From contig NZ_LBJG01000012.1 of assembly GCF_028128765.1 (NCBI RefSeq), forward strand, positions 29,523 to 93,522: a stretch of DNA of 64,000 bases. The letters are read 5' to 3'. This document shows, one piece after another, positions 18,411 through 27,809 of this stretch; the stretch's first letter is position 1, and each line of letters starts with the position of its first letter. The notes under the pieces were generated by a model. The model saw only the letters and a list, made by a program, of their open reading frames with translations. It was not told the origin of the DNA and searched no databases. The stretch is from Bradyrhizobium sp. CCBAU 51627 (GTDB taxonomy: Bacteria > Pseudomonadota > Alphaproteobacteria > Rhizobiales > Xanthobacteraceae). The translations under genes and the position numbers were made by a program.

Positions 18411-18745
18411 AGCGCCGACGGTCCAATGCCCGTTACGCCGTTATCCAATTCTTCCATTCGAAACAGTCGGTTAAACGCTTGCGGTCGCGCCCGCTTCGTA
18501 CACGTCCTGACCCGACAAGGAAAGTCTCCGAGGCGGAACGGCGGACCGTCGGCAGGTCACACATGCGGGAGCGGCGGACAGATCGGGTGGGCTTGTCGCG
18601 CCAGTAGTTCCCCGGAATGCGTGCTGGCGCCGGATTTGCATAGTTGTCGGCAAAGCCGCCGGAGGAACGAGTCGCCGCTGCCGCGCCTGTTCAAGGGTGT
18701 GAGCGGTGTCGCTTGTTCCTTGCGACGCCGAGATCCATCCGTGAG
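18411..18745. other. Divergent intergenic region without recognisable gene
   Basis: 335 bases between a minus-strand and a plus-strand gene. Open frames here have no ribosome site and unusual residue content. I found no hairpin, sigma-54 or EcfG match. It presumably holds the promoters of both flanking genes. Confidence 0.5.
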
Positions 18746-19111
18746 ATGACGCAAATGAGGCTTGCAAGACTGTGTGCGGTGACGCTGCTGGGACTGCTGA
18801 CGCTCCTGGCAACATCGGCGCTTGCGCGCGACGACGGACGCTACGCCAACTCGCCGCTCAGGCCCTGGTTCGAGGGCCTGCGTAGCGAGTATGGGCAGTG
18901 CTGCTCGGACGCCGATGGCTATGTCGTCGCCGATGTCGACTGGGAGTCCGACAAGGGGCACTATCGCGTGCATCTCGACGAGGAGTGGGTCGTCGTTCCC
19001 GATGGAGCCGTGATCACCGAACCGAACAAGATCGGCCGCACCATGGTGTGGAAGCACTATATCGATGGCCATCCGCGGGTCCGGTGCTTCATGCCGGGCA
19101 GCATGACCTGA
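18746..19111 (+). CDS. Small exported protein of unknown function
   Basis: A 121-residue protein with an N-terminal signal peptide (MRLARLCAVTLLGLLTLLA to ALARDD). The mature part is about 95 residues, acidic and aromatic, with a CC pair (YGQCCSDADGY) and another Cys near the C-terminus (RVRCFMPG). The pattern, including VVADVDWESDKGHYRV and GAVITEPNKIGRTMVW, recalls small rhizobial secreted proteins usually annotated hypothetical. ATG 18746 or ATG 18755 could be the start. A strong convergent hairpin follows. Confidence 0.72.
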   Translation: MTQMRLARLCAVTLLGLLTLLATSALARDDGRYANSPLRPWFEGLRSEYGQCCSDADGYVVADVDWESDKGHYRVHLDEEWVVVPDGAVITEPNKIGRTMVWKHYIDGHPRVRCFMPGSMT

Positions 19112-19116
19112 GAACG

Positions 19117-19151
19117 CTGACGGCGCCCACACGAGATGCGGGCGCCGTCAG
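19117..19151. terminator. Convergent terminator hairpin
   Basis: Perfect 12-base arms CTGACGGCGCCC (19117-19128) and GGGCGCCGTCAG (19140-19151), loop of 11 bases, between two convergent small genes. There is no T-run, but the placement 6 bases after one stop and 12 bases before the other is characteristic. Confidence 0.65.
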
Positions 19152-19163
19152 TGATGCGACGGA

Positions 19164-19433
19164 TCAGCGTGCTTCGCTGTCGGAGTTCGCGCTGGCGAGC
19201 CGCTTCACACGCGGTGACAGCACCGACATCTGCGCCGGCGAGGCCGGCATGCCGGCGATGACCATCGCGGGCGCGGTCGATTGCTGCTCAATGCCTGCCC
19301 CGCCGAGCACCTGCACCTGCACCGACGAGATCGGAAACGACTTCACCTCATAGGAGGGAAGCTCGCCGGCGAAAGCGCTGGCTGCGCCTGCAATCGTCGC
19401 GCTGGCAATGGCAGTCATTGTGAGAACACGCAT
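19164..19433 (-). CDS. Small exported protein of unknown function
   Basis: An 89-residue protein with a clear signal peptide (MRVLTMTAIASATIAGAA to AFAGELPSYE). The mature chain is about 65 residues with SFPISSVQVQVLGGAGIEQQ and a Met/Ala/Pro-rich middle. I chose the ATG at 19433, preceded by GGAGATTTTGAT. A longer frame to 19511 adds a charged stretch before the signal peptide and is unlikely. No family recognised. Confidence 0.65.
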   Translation of the reverse strand: MRVLTMTAIASATIAGAASAFAGELPSYEVKSFPISSVQVQVLGGAGIEQQSTAPAMVIAGMPASPAQMSVLSPRVKRLASANSDSEAR

Positions 19434-19617
19434 ATCAAAATCTCCGTGGAAGATATCAATCGGAGGTTTGGTCGCGGCGGTGCGACGAGAGGTTCGCTTA
19501 TGTGCGAACATTCGTCTCCCATGATTGAGATGTTTGGTTGCGCGGCGCGACCATCATGAAGCGAAGGCGAAGCTTTTCGCGCCTTTGTTTCAGGCCGGTT
19601 TCACCGGGCGCCGGCGC

Positions 19618-21159
19618 TCAGGTCACCGGCGCAGGATTGAACAGCGTGAGATCGTTGTGGATGCCCCAACGGTCCGACCACGGCTTGGTGCGGCCGGAGG
19701 CGACGTCGAGGATCAGGCGGAACAGGTCCCAGCCGGTTTCCTCGATCGTCTTGGCACCGGTGGCGATACCACCTGCATCGAAATCGATCAGGTCCTTCCA
19801 GCGGCGCGCCAGCTCGGTGCGGGTGGCGACCTTGATCACGGGAGCCGCCGCAAGGCCGTAGGGCGTGCCGCGGCCGGTGGTGAACACCTGTAAGGTCATG
19901 CCGGAGGCGAGCTGAAGCGTGCCGCAGATGAAGTCGCTCGCCGGCGTTGCCGCGAACAGCATGCCCTTCTGCGTCGCCTTCTGGCCGGGCGAGAGCACGC
20001 CGGTGATGGCTGATGAGCCCGACTTGACGATCGAGCCGAGGGACTTCTCGACAATGTTGGCGAGGCCGCCCTTCTTGTTGCCGGGCGTGGTGTTGGCGCT
20101 GCGGTCCGCGCCGCCGCGGGCCAGATAGGAATCGTACCAGGCCATCTCGCGCACCAGCGCGCGGCCGACGTCCTCATTGATGGCGCGCCGGGTGAGCAGC
20201 TGAATGGCGTCGCGCACTTCGGTGACTTCGGAGAACATCACGGTGGCGCCGGCGCGCACCAAGAGGTCTGCGGCGAAGCCGACGGCGGGGTTCGCGGTGA
20301 CACCCGAGAAGGCGTCGCTGCCGCCACATTGCAGGCCGATGACGAGATCGGAGGCGGGGCAGGTCTCTCGGGTCCGCTTGTTGAGGACCTTCAGCCGCGC
20401 TTCAGCCTGGGTCATGATCGCTTCGACGATCGCGCCAAAGCCGTCGAAGGCTTCATCCTGCATGCGCACGATGGCATCGCTGACGCCTTCCGGCACCAGC
20501 CGTTCAGGCGCGAGCTTTTCGCAGCCGAGGCCGACGACCAGGATCTCGCCGCCGAAATTGGGATTGAGCGCGAGGTTCTGCAACGTGCGGATCGGCACCA
20601 CTGCGTCGGGCGCGGTGATGGCGACACCGCAGCCATAGGCGTGCGTGAGCGGCACGACGTCGTCGACGTTCGGGTATTTCGGCAGCAGCTCGGCGCGGAT
20701 GCGCTTGACCGCATATTCCATCGTGCCCTTGACGCATTGGACTGAGGAGGAGATGCCCAGAATGTTTTTCGTGCCGACCGAGCCGTCCGGATTGCGGTAG
20801 CCCTCGAAGGTAAAGCCTTCGAGTGGCGGCAGCGGTGCGGGGACGGCGGTGGAGATTTCGAGCTTGTCGAGGGCAGGCGCTTCCGGCATGCGGATGCGGG
20901 CCTCGTCCACCCATTCGCCGGCCAGGATCGGGGAGAGCGCGTAGCCGATGACCTCGCCATAGCGGATGATCGGCTCATCTTGTGCGATGTCGACCAGGGC
21001 GGTCTTGTGCCCTTGCGGCACGAAGGCGCGCAGCGTCAGCCCGCAGGCAAAGCGGGAGCCGGCGGGAAGCCCGAAATCATTGACCACGATCGCGACGTTG
21101 TCGCGCGCGTTGAGCTTGATGTAGCGGGGCTGTTCTTTCGCTGCGACGTCCTGGTCCAT
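19618..21159 (-). CDS. garD: Galactarate dehydratase (GarD/UxaA family)
   Basis: A 513-residue cytoplasmic lyase converting galactarate to 5-dehydro-4-deoxyglucarate. The N-terminal SAF-like domain ([13 protein letters not shown]) is followed by the large catalytic domain with [24 protein letters not shown] and [14 protein letters not shown]. The Cys residues in these motifs are the likely metal ligands of the family. Length matches E. coli GarD (523) rather than the split altronate dehydratase. It is the last gene of the aldarate cluster, 119 bases after the dehydrogenase gene, with a dispersed palindrome in between. UxaA-type altronate activity cannot be excluded, but context favours galactarate. 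Confidence 0.85.
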   Translation of the reverse strand: MDQDVAAKEQPRYIKLNARDNVAIVVNDFGLPAGSRFACGLTLRAFVPQGHKTALVDIAQDEPIIRYGEVIGYALSPILAGEWVDEARIRMPEAPALDKLEISTAVPAPLPPLEGFTFEGYRNPDGSVGTKNILGISSSVQCVKGTMEYAVKRIRAELLPKYPNVDDVVPLTHAYGCGVAITAPDAVVPIRTLQNLALNPNFGGEILVVGLGCEKLAPERLVPEGVSDAIVRMQDEAFDGFGAIVEAIMTQAEARLKVLNKRTRETCPASDLVIGLQCGGSDAFSGVTANPAVGFAADLLVRAGATVMFSEVTEVRDAIQLLTRRAINEDVGRALVREMAWYDSYLARGGADRSANTTPGNKKGGLANIVEKSLGSIVKSGSSAITGVLSPGQKATQKGMLFAATPASDFICGTLQLASGMTLQVFTTGRGTPYGLAAAPVIKVATRTELARRWKDLIDFDAGGIATGAKTIEETGWDLFRLILDVASGRTKPWSDRWGIHNDLTLFNPAPVT

Positions 21160-21186
21160 CTGCTTTAGCTCTCAGAAACTGAAGTC

Positions 21187-21274
21187 GTAGGGCGGGCAAA
21201 GGCGCAACCCGCCGTGCCCACCGTCTTCACACCGAGCGTAAGTGGTGGGCACGCTTCCGCTTTGCCCACCCTAT
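21187..21274. repeat. Dispersed palindrome between dehydrogenase and garD
   Basis: Imperfect inverted repeat with ends GTAGGGCGGGCAAAGG and TTTGCCCACCCTAT around inner GTGCCCACC / GGTGGGCAC. I recall GTAGGGTGGGCAAAG-type elements as multicopy intergenic repeats in Bradyrhizobium. Its position inside the aldarate operon could reduce garD expression relative to the upstream genes. Confidence 0.6.
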
Positions 21275-21278
21275 GATA

Positions 21279-22727
21279 TCAACCCGGATAGGTATAAGCC
21301 GTCTTCACCGTCGTGTAGAACTCGCGGGCGTAGGAGCCCTGCTCGCGGGCGCCGTAGCTCGAGCCCTTCCGGCCGCCGAACGGCACGTGATAGTCGACGC
21401 CGGCGGTCGGCAGATTGACCATCACCATGCCGGACTCGCTGTTGCGCTTGTAGTGCGAGGCGTATTTCAGGCTGGTGGTGCAGATGCCGGAGGCGAGACC
21501 GAATTCGGTGTCGTTGGAAATCGCCAGCGCTTCCTCGTAATTCTTGGCGCGGATGACGGCGGCGACCGGTCCGAAGATTTCCTCACGCGCGATGCGCATG
21601 TTGTTGTTGGCTTCGGTGAACAGCGCCGGCTGCAGATAGTGGCCGGGATTCTCGCGCTTGAGCAGCTCGCCGCCGAAGGCGAGCTTGGCACCTTCGTCCT
21701 GGCCGATCTTGATGTAGCGCAGGTCCTGGTCGAGCTGGCTCTGGTCGACCACCGGGCCGATTTGCACGCCGGCCTTGAGCGCGTCGTCCACCGACAGGCC
21801 GTTCAGCCGCTCGGCCACCGCCGCGACGAAGCGGTCGTGGATGCCCTCGGTGACGATCAGGCGCGAGGAAGCGGTGCAGCGCTGGCCGGTGGAGAAATAC
21901 GCGCCGTTGACGGCGACCTCGACCGCGGTCTTGAGGTCGGCGTCGTCGAGCACGACCAGCGGGTTCTTGCCGCCCATCTCGAGCTGGAATTTCTTCATCG
22001 GGTTCGAGAGCACGCAAGCCTGCGCGATCTTGCGTCCGGTCTGCACCGAGCCGGTAAACGAGATCGCGGCGACGTCAGGATGCTCGAGCAGGGTCTGGCC
22101 GACCACGGAGCCGGAGCCGACCACGAGATTGAACACGCCGGCGGGAATTCCGGAGCGGGTGATGATCTCGGCGAGTGCATGTCCGGAGCCCGGCACCAGC
22201 TCGGCCGGCTTGAACACGACGGTGTTGCCGTAGCAGAGCGCCGGCGCGATCTTCCAGGCGGGTATCGCGATCGGGAAATTCCAGGGCGTGATCATGCCGA
22301 CGACTCCGACCGGCTCGCGGGTGAGCTCGACGTCGAGGCCGGGACGCACCGAGGCGCCCTTCTCGCCGATCAGGCGCAATGCTTCGCCGGCGAAGAACGC
22401 AAAGATCTGGCCGGCCCGAGCAACCTCACCGATGCCCTCGGGCAGCGTCTTGCCTTCCTCGCGGGCGAGCAGGCGGCCGAGCTCTTCCTTGCGAGACAGG
22501 ATTTCGGTCGAGATCTTGTTGAGCGCGTCGTAGCGCACCTGCGGCGTCGACTGTGCCCAGGCAGGGAAGGCGGCCTTCGCAGCGGCGATTGCCTTCTCGG
22601 TCTGCGCCTTGTCGGCCTTGGCGTATTCGCCGACGAGGTCATTGGTGTTGGAGGGGTTGATGTTCCTGGTGACGCCGGAGCCGTCGACCCATTCGCCGCC
22701 GATGAAGTTCTTGAGGATCGCAGTCAT
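21279..22727 (-). CDS. 2,5-dioxovalerate (alpha-ketoglutarate semialdehyde) dehydrogenase
   Basis: A 482-residue NAD(P)-dependent aldehyde dehydrogenase. Visible are the substrate/cofactor motif GMITPWNFPIAIPAWK, nucleotide-binding FTGSVQTGRKIA, the general base in LEMGGKNPLVV and the catalytic Cys in GQRCTASSRL. In this cluster it should oxidise 2,5-dioxopentanoate, the KdgD product, to 2-oxoglutarate. The ATG at 22727 is preceded by GGAGGAAAAAGAG, so the upstream in-frame ATG at 22742 is probably not used. It starts 27 bases after the glucarate dehydratase stop, so the two are co-transcribed. Confidence 0.9.
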   Translation of the reverse strand: MTAILKNFIGGEWVDGSGVTRNINPSNTNDLVGEYAKADKAQTEKAIAAAKAAFPAWAQSTPQVRYDALNKISTEILSRKEELGRLLAREEGKTLPEGIGEVARAGQIFAFFAGEALRLIGEKGASVRPGLDVELTREPVGVVGMITPWNFPIAIPAWKIAPALCYGNTVVFKPAELVPGSGHALAEIITRSGIPAGVFNLVVGSGSVVGQTLLEHPDVAAISFTGSVQTGRKIAQACVLSNPMKKFQLEMGGKNPLVVLDDADLKTAVEVAVNGAYFSTGQRCTASSRLIVTEGIHDRFVAAVAERLNGLSVDDALKAGVQIGPVVDQSQLDQDLRYIKIGQDEGAKLAFGGELLKRENPGHYLQPALFTEANNNMRIAREEIFGPVAAVIRAKNYEEALAISNDTEFGLASGICTTSLKYASHYKRNSESGMVMVNLPTAGVDYHVPFGGRKGSSYGAREQGSYAREFYTTVKTAYTYPG

Positions 22728-22754
22728 CTCTTTTTCCTCCAAGGAAGTCTTGTC

Positions 22755-24098
22755 TTAACGCACGAGGCACGGACGCTTGTCGTTGAAGGTCCAGCCGGGG
22801 ATCAAATCCTGCATGGCGATAGCGTCATCTCGGGCGCCAAGTCCATGCTTCTTGTAGAGCTCATGCGCGGCCTCGATGGCCGCACGGTCGATCTCGATGC
22901 CGAGGCCCGGACGATCCGGGACCGCGATCTTGCCCCCCTTGATCTGGAGCGGCTCCTTGGTGAGCGCCTGGCCGTCCTGCCAGATCCAGTGGGTGTCGAT
23001 CGCAGTGACCTTACCGGGAGCCGCGGCACCGACATGGGTGAACATGGCGAGCGAAATGTCAAAGTGATTGTTGGAGTGCGAGCCCCAAGTCAGGCCGTTG
23101 TCGCGGCAGGTCTGGGCGACGCGCACCGATCCCTGCATGGTCCAGAAGTGGGGGTCAGCCAGCGGAATGTCCACCGCTCCAAGGCGCAACGCATGGGAGA
23201 GTTGCCGCCAATCGGTGGCGATCATGTTGGTCGCGGTCGGCAGGCCTGTGGCGCGGCGGAACTCGGCCATGATCTCGCGGCCGGAGAAGCCGGCCTCGGC
23301 ACCGCAGGGGTCCTCGGCATAGGCGAGGATGCCGTGCATGTTCTTGCAGAGGCCGATGGCCTCATCGAGCGACCAGGCGCCGTTGGGGTCGAGCGTGACG
23401 CGTGCGCTGGGAAAGCGTTTGGCGATCGCGGTGACGGCCTCGATCTCCAACTCGCCGCGCAGCACGCCGCCCTTCAGCTTGAAGTCGGCGAAGCCGTAAT
23501 GGTCCTGGGTCGATTCCGCAAGCCGTACCACGGTTTCGGGCGTCATTGCTTCCTGGTGGCGGAGGTTGAACCAGTCGGGCTTGCCGGTCTCGCCCGTGAC
23601 GTAGTCGAGCTTGCTCTTGCGCCGGTCGCCGACGAAGAAGAGATAGCCGAGCGTCTCGACGCTGGTGCGCTGCTGGCCTTCACCGAGGAGCGCAGCGACC
23701 GGCAGATTGAGATGCTGACCGAGCAGGTCGAGCAGGGCGGATTCGATCGCGGTGACCGCGTGGATCATCACGCGCAAGTCGAAGGTCTGCTTGCCGCGAC
23801 CGCCGACATCGCGGTCGGCAAAGGTGGTCCTGATATCGGCGAGAATATTGTTCATCGCGCCGACGGCCTTGCCGATCACGAGATCGCGGGCGTCCTGCAG
23901 CGTCTGCCAGATCATTTGCCCGCCGGGCACCTCGCCGACGCCGGTGTGACCGGCATTGTCTGTGAGGATGACAATGTTGCGGGTGAAGAACGGCGCGTGC
24001 GCGCCGCTCAAATTGAGGAGCATGCTGTCGCGGCCGGCGACCGGGATCACCTGCATCGCTGTGACGACTGGCGCGCCGGAGATCTCAGTCTGGGCCAT
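22755..24098 (-). CDS. gudD: Glucarate dehydratase
   Basis: A 447-residue enolase-superfamily enzyme converting D-glucarate (and idarate) to 5-dehydro-4-deoxyglucarate. Catalytic features are visible in order: the KxK pair in FKLKGG, metal ligands in [17 protein letters not shown] and ATNMIATDW, and the His of GSHSNNHFD. Length equals that of E. coli GudD (446). A strong GGGAGGAG site lies upstream of ATG 24098 and the gap to kdgD is 24 bases. Together with GarD it feeds one common intermediate into KdgD. Confidence 0.94.
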   Translation of the reverse strand: MAQTEISGAPVVTAMQVIPVAGRDSMLLNLSGAHAPFFTRNIVILTDNAGHTGVGEVPGGQMIWQTLQDARDLVIGKAVGAMNNILADIRTTFADRDVGGRGKQTFDLRVMIHAVTAIESALLDLLGQHLNLPVAALLGEGQQRTSVETLGYLFFVGDRRKSKLDYVTGETGKPDWFNLRHQEAMTPETVVRLAESTQDHYGFADFKLKGGVLRGELEIEAVTAIAKRFPSARVTLDPNGAWSLDEAIGLCKNMHGILAYAEDPCGAEAGFSGREIMAEFRRATGLPTATNMIATDWRQLSHALRLGAVDIPLADPHFWTMQGSVRVAQTCRDNGLTWGSHSNNHFDISLAMFTHVGAAAPGKVTAIDTHWIWQDGQALTKEPLQIKGGKIAVPDRPGLGIEIDRAAIEAAHELYKKHGLGARDDAIAMQDLIPGWTFNDKRPCLVR

Positions 24099-24122
24099 CG
24101 CACGCTCCTCCCTGTTATCTTG

Positions 24123-25067
24123 CTATTCTGCAGCCTGTTGTGACGATCGTGCGGCGGGCAGCTTCTTCACCAGCGCGGTCAATTCCGCAACCTCCTGCTC
24201 GGTGAGGTCGGTCAGCGGCGGGCGGACCGGGCCGGAATCGCGGCCGATCACCTTCATGCCGGCCTTGATGATCGAGACAGCGTAGCCCTTCTTGCGGTTG
24301 CGGATCGCGATCAGCGGCAGGATGAAATCCTTCAAGCCGGCATGGATCGTCGCATGATCGCGCTTGCGCACGGCGGCGTAGAAATTGGTGGCGAACTCAG
24401 GCACGAAGTTGAACACGGCCGAGGAATAGGTCGTCACGCCCATATCGAGATAGGGCAACGCGAAAGTCTCTGCTGTCGGCAGGCCGCCGACATAGGTGAG
24501 GCGGTCGCCGAGCTTGGTGTAGACGCGGGTCATCAGCTCGATGTCGCCGATGCCGTCCTTGTAGCCGACGAGATTCGGGCAGCGCTCGGCGAGGCGGGCG
24601 AGCGTGTCGGGCTGCAGGATGGCGTTGTCCCTGTTATAGACGATGACGCCGATCTTCACGGAAGCGCAGACCGCTTCGACATGGGCGGCAAGGCCTTCCT
24701 GTTCGGAATGGGTGAGATAGGGCGGCAGCAGCAGCAGGCCGTCAGCGCCGGCCTTTTCCGCACCAATGGCGATCTCGCGGGCAATCGCGGTGCCATAGCC
24801 GGTGCCGGCGAGCACGGGCACGCGGCCCTTGGTCTCGTCGACCGCGACCTTGACCACTTCAGGGACTTCGGTCGGGGTCAGCGAGAAGAATTCGCCGGTG
24901 CCGCCGGCGGCGAACAGGCCGGCGACGTCATAACCGCACAGCCAATCCATGTTGGCGCGGTAGGTCGCTTCGTCGAAGGAATAGTCCACCTTGAACGGCG
25001 TGACGGGGAAGGACAGCAGGCCGGATCCGATCGTCTGGGCCATTTCCTGCGGGGTCATCTTGCTCAT
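24123..25067 (-). CDS. kdgD: 5-dehydro-4-deoxyglucarate dehydratase (KdgD)
   Basis: A 314-residue DHDPS/NAL-family lyase that dehydrates and decarboxylates 5-dehydro-4-deoxyglucarate to 2,5-dioxopentanoate plus CO2. Features are FPVTPF near residue 20, [10 protein letters not shown], the Tyr of VIVYNRDN and the Schiff-base Lys in [10 protein letters not shown]. Its presence instead of an aldolase (GarL) means this organism uses the oxidative route to 2-oxoglutarate. An ATG three codons downstream (25058) is also possible. The gene opens the enzyme part of the cluster, just downstream of the LysR gene. Confidence 0.93.
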   Translation of the reverse strand: MSKMTPQEMAQTIGSGLLSFPVTPFKVDYSFDEATYRANMDWLCGYDVAGLFAAGGTGEFFSLTPTEVPEVVKVAVDETKGRVPVLAGTGYGTAIAREIAIGAEKAGADGLLLLPPYLTHSEQEGLAAHVEAVCASVKIGVIVYNRDNAILQPDTLARLAERCPNLVGYKDGIGDIELMTRVYTKLGDRLTYVGGLPTAETFALPYLDMGVTTYSSAVFNFVPEFATNFYAAVRKRDHATIHAGLKDFILPLIAIRNRKKGYAVSIIKAGMKVIGRDSGPVRPPLTDLTEQEVAELTALVKKLPAARSSQQAAE

Positions 25068-25194
25068 GGGCGCTGCTCCCTAGTTCCAGTGTTGCGGAGG
25101 ACGCAAAGAGGCTGCGCGTCCATGCGCTGGTGTTTAGGAGACCGTTCGATGCGCGTCCAAGCCAATCCCTATATCGACCGATGCGGATTGAGCA

Positions 25195-26100
25195 TCAATC
25201 CTCCACCGCCTCCACCGAGGACAATTCGCAGGCGATCTTGACCAGCGCGGACAGCAGCGGGTTCTCGTCGTCGCGGCGCCACACCATGAAGAGCTCGACG
25301 GGAACGCGCGTGCGCAGCTTCAGGGGACGCAGGCGGACGTCGGTGATCTTCAGGCCGGCCGCCGCGGCCGGCACGATGGCGAGGCCAAGGCCCGCGCGGA
25401 CCATCGCGAGGATCGAATGGATCTGGCTGAGATGCTGGACATAGCGCGGCAGGATGTCGGCGCGGGTGAACAAAGCCACCAGGAGATCGTGAAAGTAGCG
25501 GCTCTCATAGGGCGAATACATCACGAAGGGCTGGTCGTCGAAGTCCTTGATGGTGATGCTGTCGGCATTGGCGAGCGGGTGCTTTTTCGGGATCGCGGCG
25601 AGCAGGGGCTCGGCGACGACGCGGCGGCTGGTCAGTTCCGGCCGCGCGATCGGCGGGCGCAGCAGGCCGGCATCGATCTGGCCCGAGGTCAGTGCCTCGA
25701 ACTGGTCGCCCGACACCATCTCCTTCAACGAGAAGTCCACCTCAGGCAGCTTGGCGCGGCAGGCCGCGACCAGCTCGGGCAGGAAGCCGTAGGCGGCGGC
25801 CGCCGTAAAGCCGATCTTCAGCGAGCCGGTCTTGCCGAGCGCGATGCGTCGGGCGACCTGCGAGGCGCTTTCCGCAAGCTTCAGGATGCGGCGCGCCTCG
25901 GGGAGGAAGCTGCGCCCCGCGGGCGTCAGGCGCACCGAGCGGCTGGTGCGCTCCAGCAGCGGCGCGTCGATGATGTGCTCCAGCACCTGAATCTGCCGGG
26001 ATAGAGGCGGTTGGGTCATGTTCAGCCGCACGGCGGCGCGGCCGAAATGCAGTTCCTCCGCCACCGTGACGAAACAGCGGAGCTGGTTGAGGTCGAACAT
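25195..26100 (-). CDS. LysR-family transcriptional regulator of the aldarate cluster
   Basis: A 301-residue LysR regulator. The N-terminal winged helix is MFDLNQLRCFVTVAEELHFGRAAVRLNMTQPPLSRQI (split by reading), and the C-terminal substrate-binding domain starts near residue 90 (GSLKIGFTAAAAYGFLPEL). The ATG at 26100 gives the canonical LysR N-terminus; an upstream in-frame start at 26148 would add 16 unusual residues. It is co-oriented with and directly upstream of kdgD (127-base gap), not divergent as most LysR genes are. The effector is probably an aldarate or a pathway intermediate. Confidence 0.88.
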   Translation of the reverse strand: MFDLNQLRCFVTVAEELHFGRAAVRLNMTQPPLSRQIQVLEHIIDAPLLERTSRSVRLTPAGRSFLPEARRILKLAESASQVARRIALGKTGSLKIGFTAAAAYGFLPELVAACRAKLPEVDFSLKEMVSGDQFEALTSGQIDAGLLRPPIARPELTSRRVVAEPLLAAIPKKHPLANADSITIKDFDDQPFVMYSPYESRYFHDLLVALFTRADILPRYVQHLSQIHSILAMVRAGLGLAIVPAAAAGLKITDVRLRPLKLRTRVPVELFMVWRRDDENPLLSALVKIACELSSVEAVED

Positions 26101-26168
26101 CGATACATGCCTTAGATGAATAAGGCGTTTCCCCGGCACTTCTAGCATCGATCATCCCCAAAACAAAG

Positions 26169-26191
26169 ACGGCGGCCTTGCGAGCCGCCGT
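26169..26191 (-). terminator. Rho-independent terminator after the MFS gene
   Basis: Stem ACGGCGGC / GCCGCCGT (26169-26176 and 26184-26191, 7-base loop). Read on the minus strand it is followed by CTTTGTTTT, a good T-run. It separates the permease transcript from the LysR-enzyme transcript. Confidence 0.8.
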
Positions 26192-26222
26192 TGAGTTGCC
26201 TGGTCAAGTTCCCATGGAGCCC

Positions 26223-27563
26223 TCAGGAGGAAGGTTTGAGCACCACCCGCTCGATTTTGCCGACCACCACGAGATAGGCGAAGGCCGCCACGAGCGCGTT
26301 GATGCCGACGAACACCAGGGCGCCATTGAAGGAGCCCGTGGCGGCCACGATGTAGCCGATCACGATCGGCGTGGTGATGGAGGAGAGATTGCCGAAGGAG
26401 TTGAACAGGCCGCCCGACACGCCGCCGGCCTCCTTGGGCGAGGTGTCGGAGACCACAGCCCAGCCGAGCGCCCCGATGCCCTTGCCGAAGAAGGCGAGCG
26501 CCATGAAGCCGACCACCAGCGCCTGGCCGTCGACATAGTTGCAGGCGATGATCGACATCGACAGCAGCATGCCGCCGACGATCGGGATCTTGCGCGCCAT
26601 GGTCAGCGAGCCGGTCTTGCGCAGGATGGCGTCGGAAATGATGCCGCCGAGCACGCCGCCGATGAAGCCGCACAGCGCCGGCAGCGTGGCGACGAAGCCG
26701 GCCTGCAGGATCGACAGGCCGCGCTCCTTGACCAGGTACACCGGGAACCAGGTCAGGAAGAAATAGGTCAGCGTGTTGATGCAGTACTGGCCGAGATAGA
26801 CGCCGAGCATCATGCGGTTGGAGAGCAGCTGGCGGATGTGGTCCCACTTCGGACCGGAATCCGGCGCACGCTCCTCCTTGGGCGTATCGAGATCGACCAG
26901 CGCGCCGCCGTCCTTGATGTAGTCGAACTCGGCTTCGTTGATCGCGGGATGTTCTTTCGGCCCGTAGACAGTCTTGATCCAGGCGAGGCCCATAACCACG
27001 CCAAGCCCGCCCATCACGAAGAACACGTAACGCCAGCCGTAATCATGGGCGATCCAGCCCATTAGCGGCGCGAAGATCACGGTGGCGAAATACTGCCCCG
27101 AATTGAAGAAGGCCGAGGCGGTGCCGCGCTCATTGCCGGGAAACCAGGCCGCGACGATGCGGGCGTTGGCGGGGAAGGAGGGCGCCTCGGCGATGCCGAC
27201 CAGGAGACGAAGCGCGAAGAGCACGATGATGGCCGCACCGGCGCTGAGGAAGCCGACCCAGCCCTGCATCATCGTGAACAGCGACCAGACAATGATGCTG
27301 AAAGCGTAGACGAGGCGCGAGCCGTAGCGGTCGAGCAGCCAGCCGCCCGGCACCTGCGCGACGACGTAGGACCAGCCGAAGGCCGAGAAGATCCAACCCA
27401 TCGCCACGGGATCGAGATGGAGTTCTTTGGAAAGCGCAGGGCCGGCAATCGACAGCGTGGCGCGGTCGGCATAGTTGACGGTCGTGACCAGGAACAACAT
27501 GGTCACGATGAACAGCCTGACGCGAGACCTCCTCACGTCCGCCGCGGACACCACTGCGCTCAT
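26223..27563 (-). CDS. MFS permease, anion:cation symporter type (glucarate/galactarate transporter)
   Basis: A 446-residue, 12-helix inner-membrane permease of the ACS branch (GudP/GarP type). Typical parts are TTVNYADRATLSIAGPALSK in helix 1, GWLLDRYGSRLVY in the loop after helix 2 and FNSGQYFATVIFAPLMGW near helix 5. The ATG at 27563 has AAGGAGG six bases upstream; a GTG directly before it is less likely. It is the most upstream gene of the aldarate cluster and should import the sugar diacid. It has its own terminator, so permease and enzymes may be expressed separately. Confidence 0.9.
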   Translation of the reverse strand: MSAVVSAADVRRSRVRLFIVTMLFLVTTVNYADRATLSIAGPALSKELHLDPVAMGWIFSAFGWSYVVAQVPGGWLLDRYGSRLVYAFSIIVWSLFTMMQGWVGFLSAGAAIIVLFALRLLVGIAEAPSFPANARIVAAWFPGNERGTASAFFNSGQYFATVIFAPLMGWIAHDYGWRYVFFVMGGLGVVMGLAWIKTVYGPKEHPAINEAEFDYIKDGGALVDLDTPKEERAPDSGPKWDHIRQLLSNRMMLGVYLGQYCINTLTYFFLTWFPVYLVKERGLSILQAGFVATLPALCGFIGGVLGGIISDAILRKTGSLTMARKIPIVGGMLLSMSIIACNYVDGQALVVGFMALAFFGKGIGALGWAVVSDTSPKEAGGVSGGLFNSFGNLSSITTPIVIGYIVAATGSFNGALVFVGINALVAAFAYLVVVGKIERVVLKPSS

Positions 27564-27809
27564 CACGCGCCTCCTTAGAACTCGAATGTTTCCTCGAAGC
27601 GACTCCTAGAGGCGCACGCGGGAAACTGTCCAAGTTCAAGGGGGTATCGATTAATACCGTTTTTGAATTGATGGAACGGCTAGAAGCCGAGCCCTGTCGT
27701 GAATGTCGTCAGAAACGACACCGCCCGCTCCGGTGCGCGACTGCGCACGAAGCGGGCGACGATTTGAATGTGCCGAAAGGACTGTCGCCACTCGCGGCTC
27801 TGCGAAGGA

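Noticed and set aside
21273..24143. 956-codon plus-strand frame across the aldarate genes
   Set aside because: Antisense shadow of the dehydrogenase and glucarate dehydratase, both of which have intact catalytic motifs.
27671..27700. GGAAC followed by a CGT-containing word as an EcfG promoter
   Set aside because: Gap is about 20 bases rather than 16-17 and no gene starts downstream on that strand.
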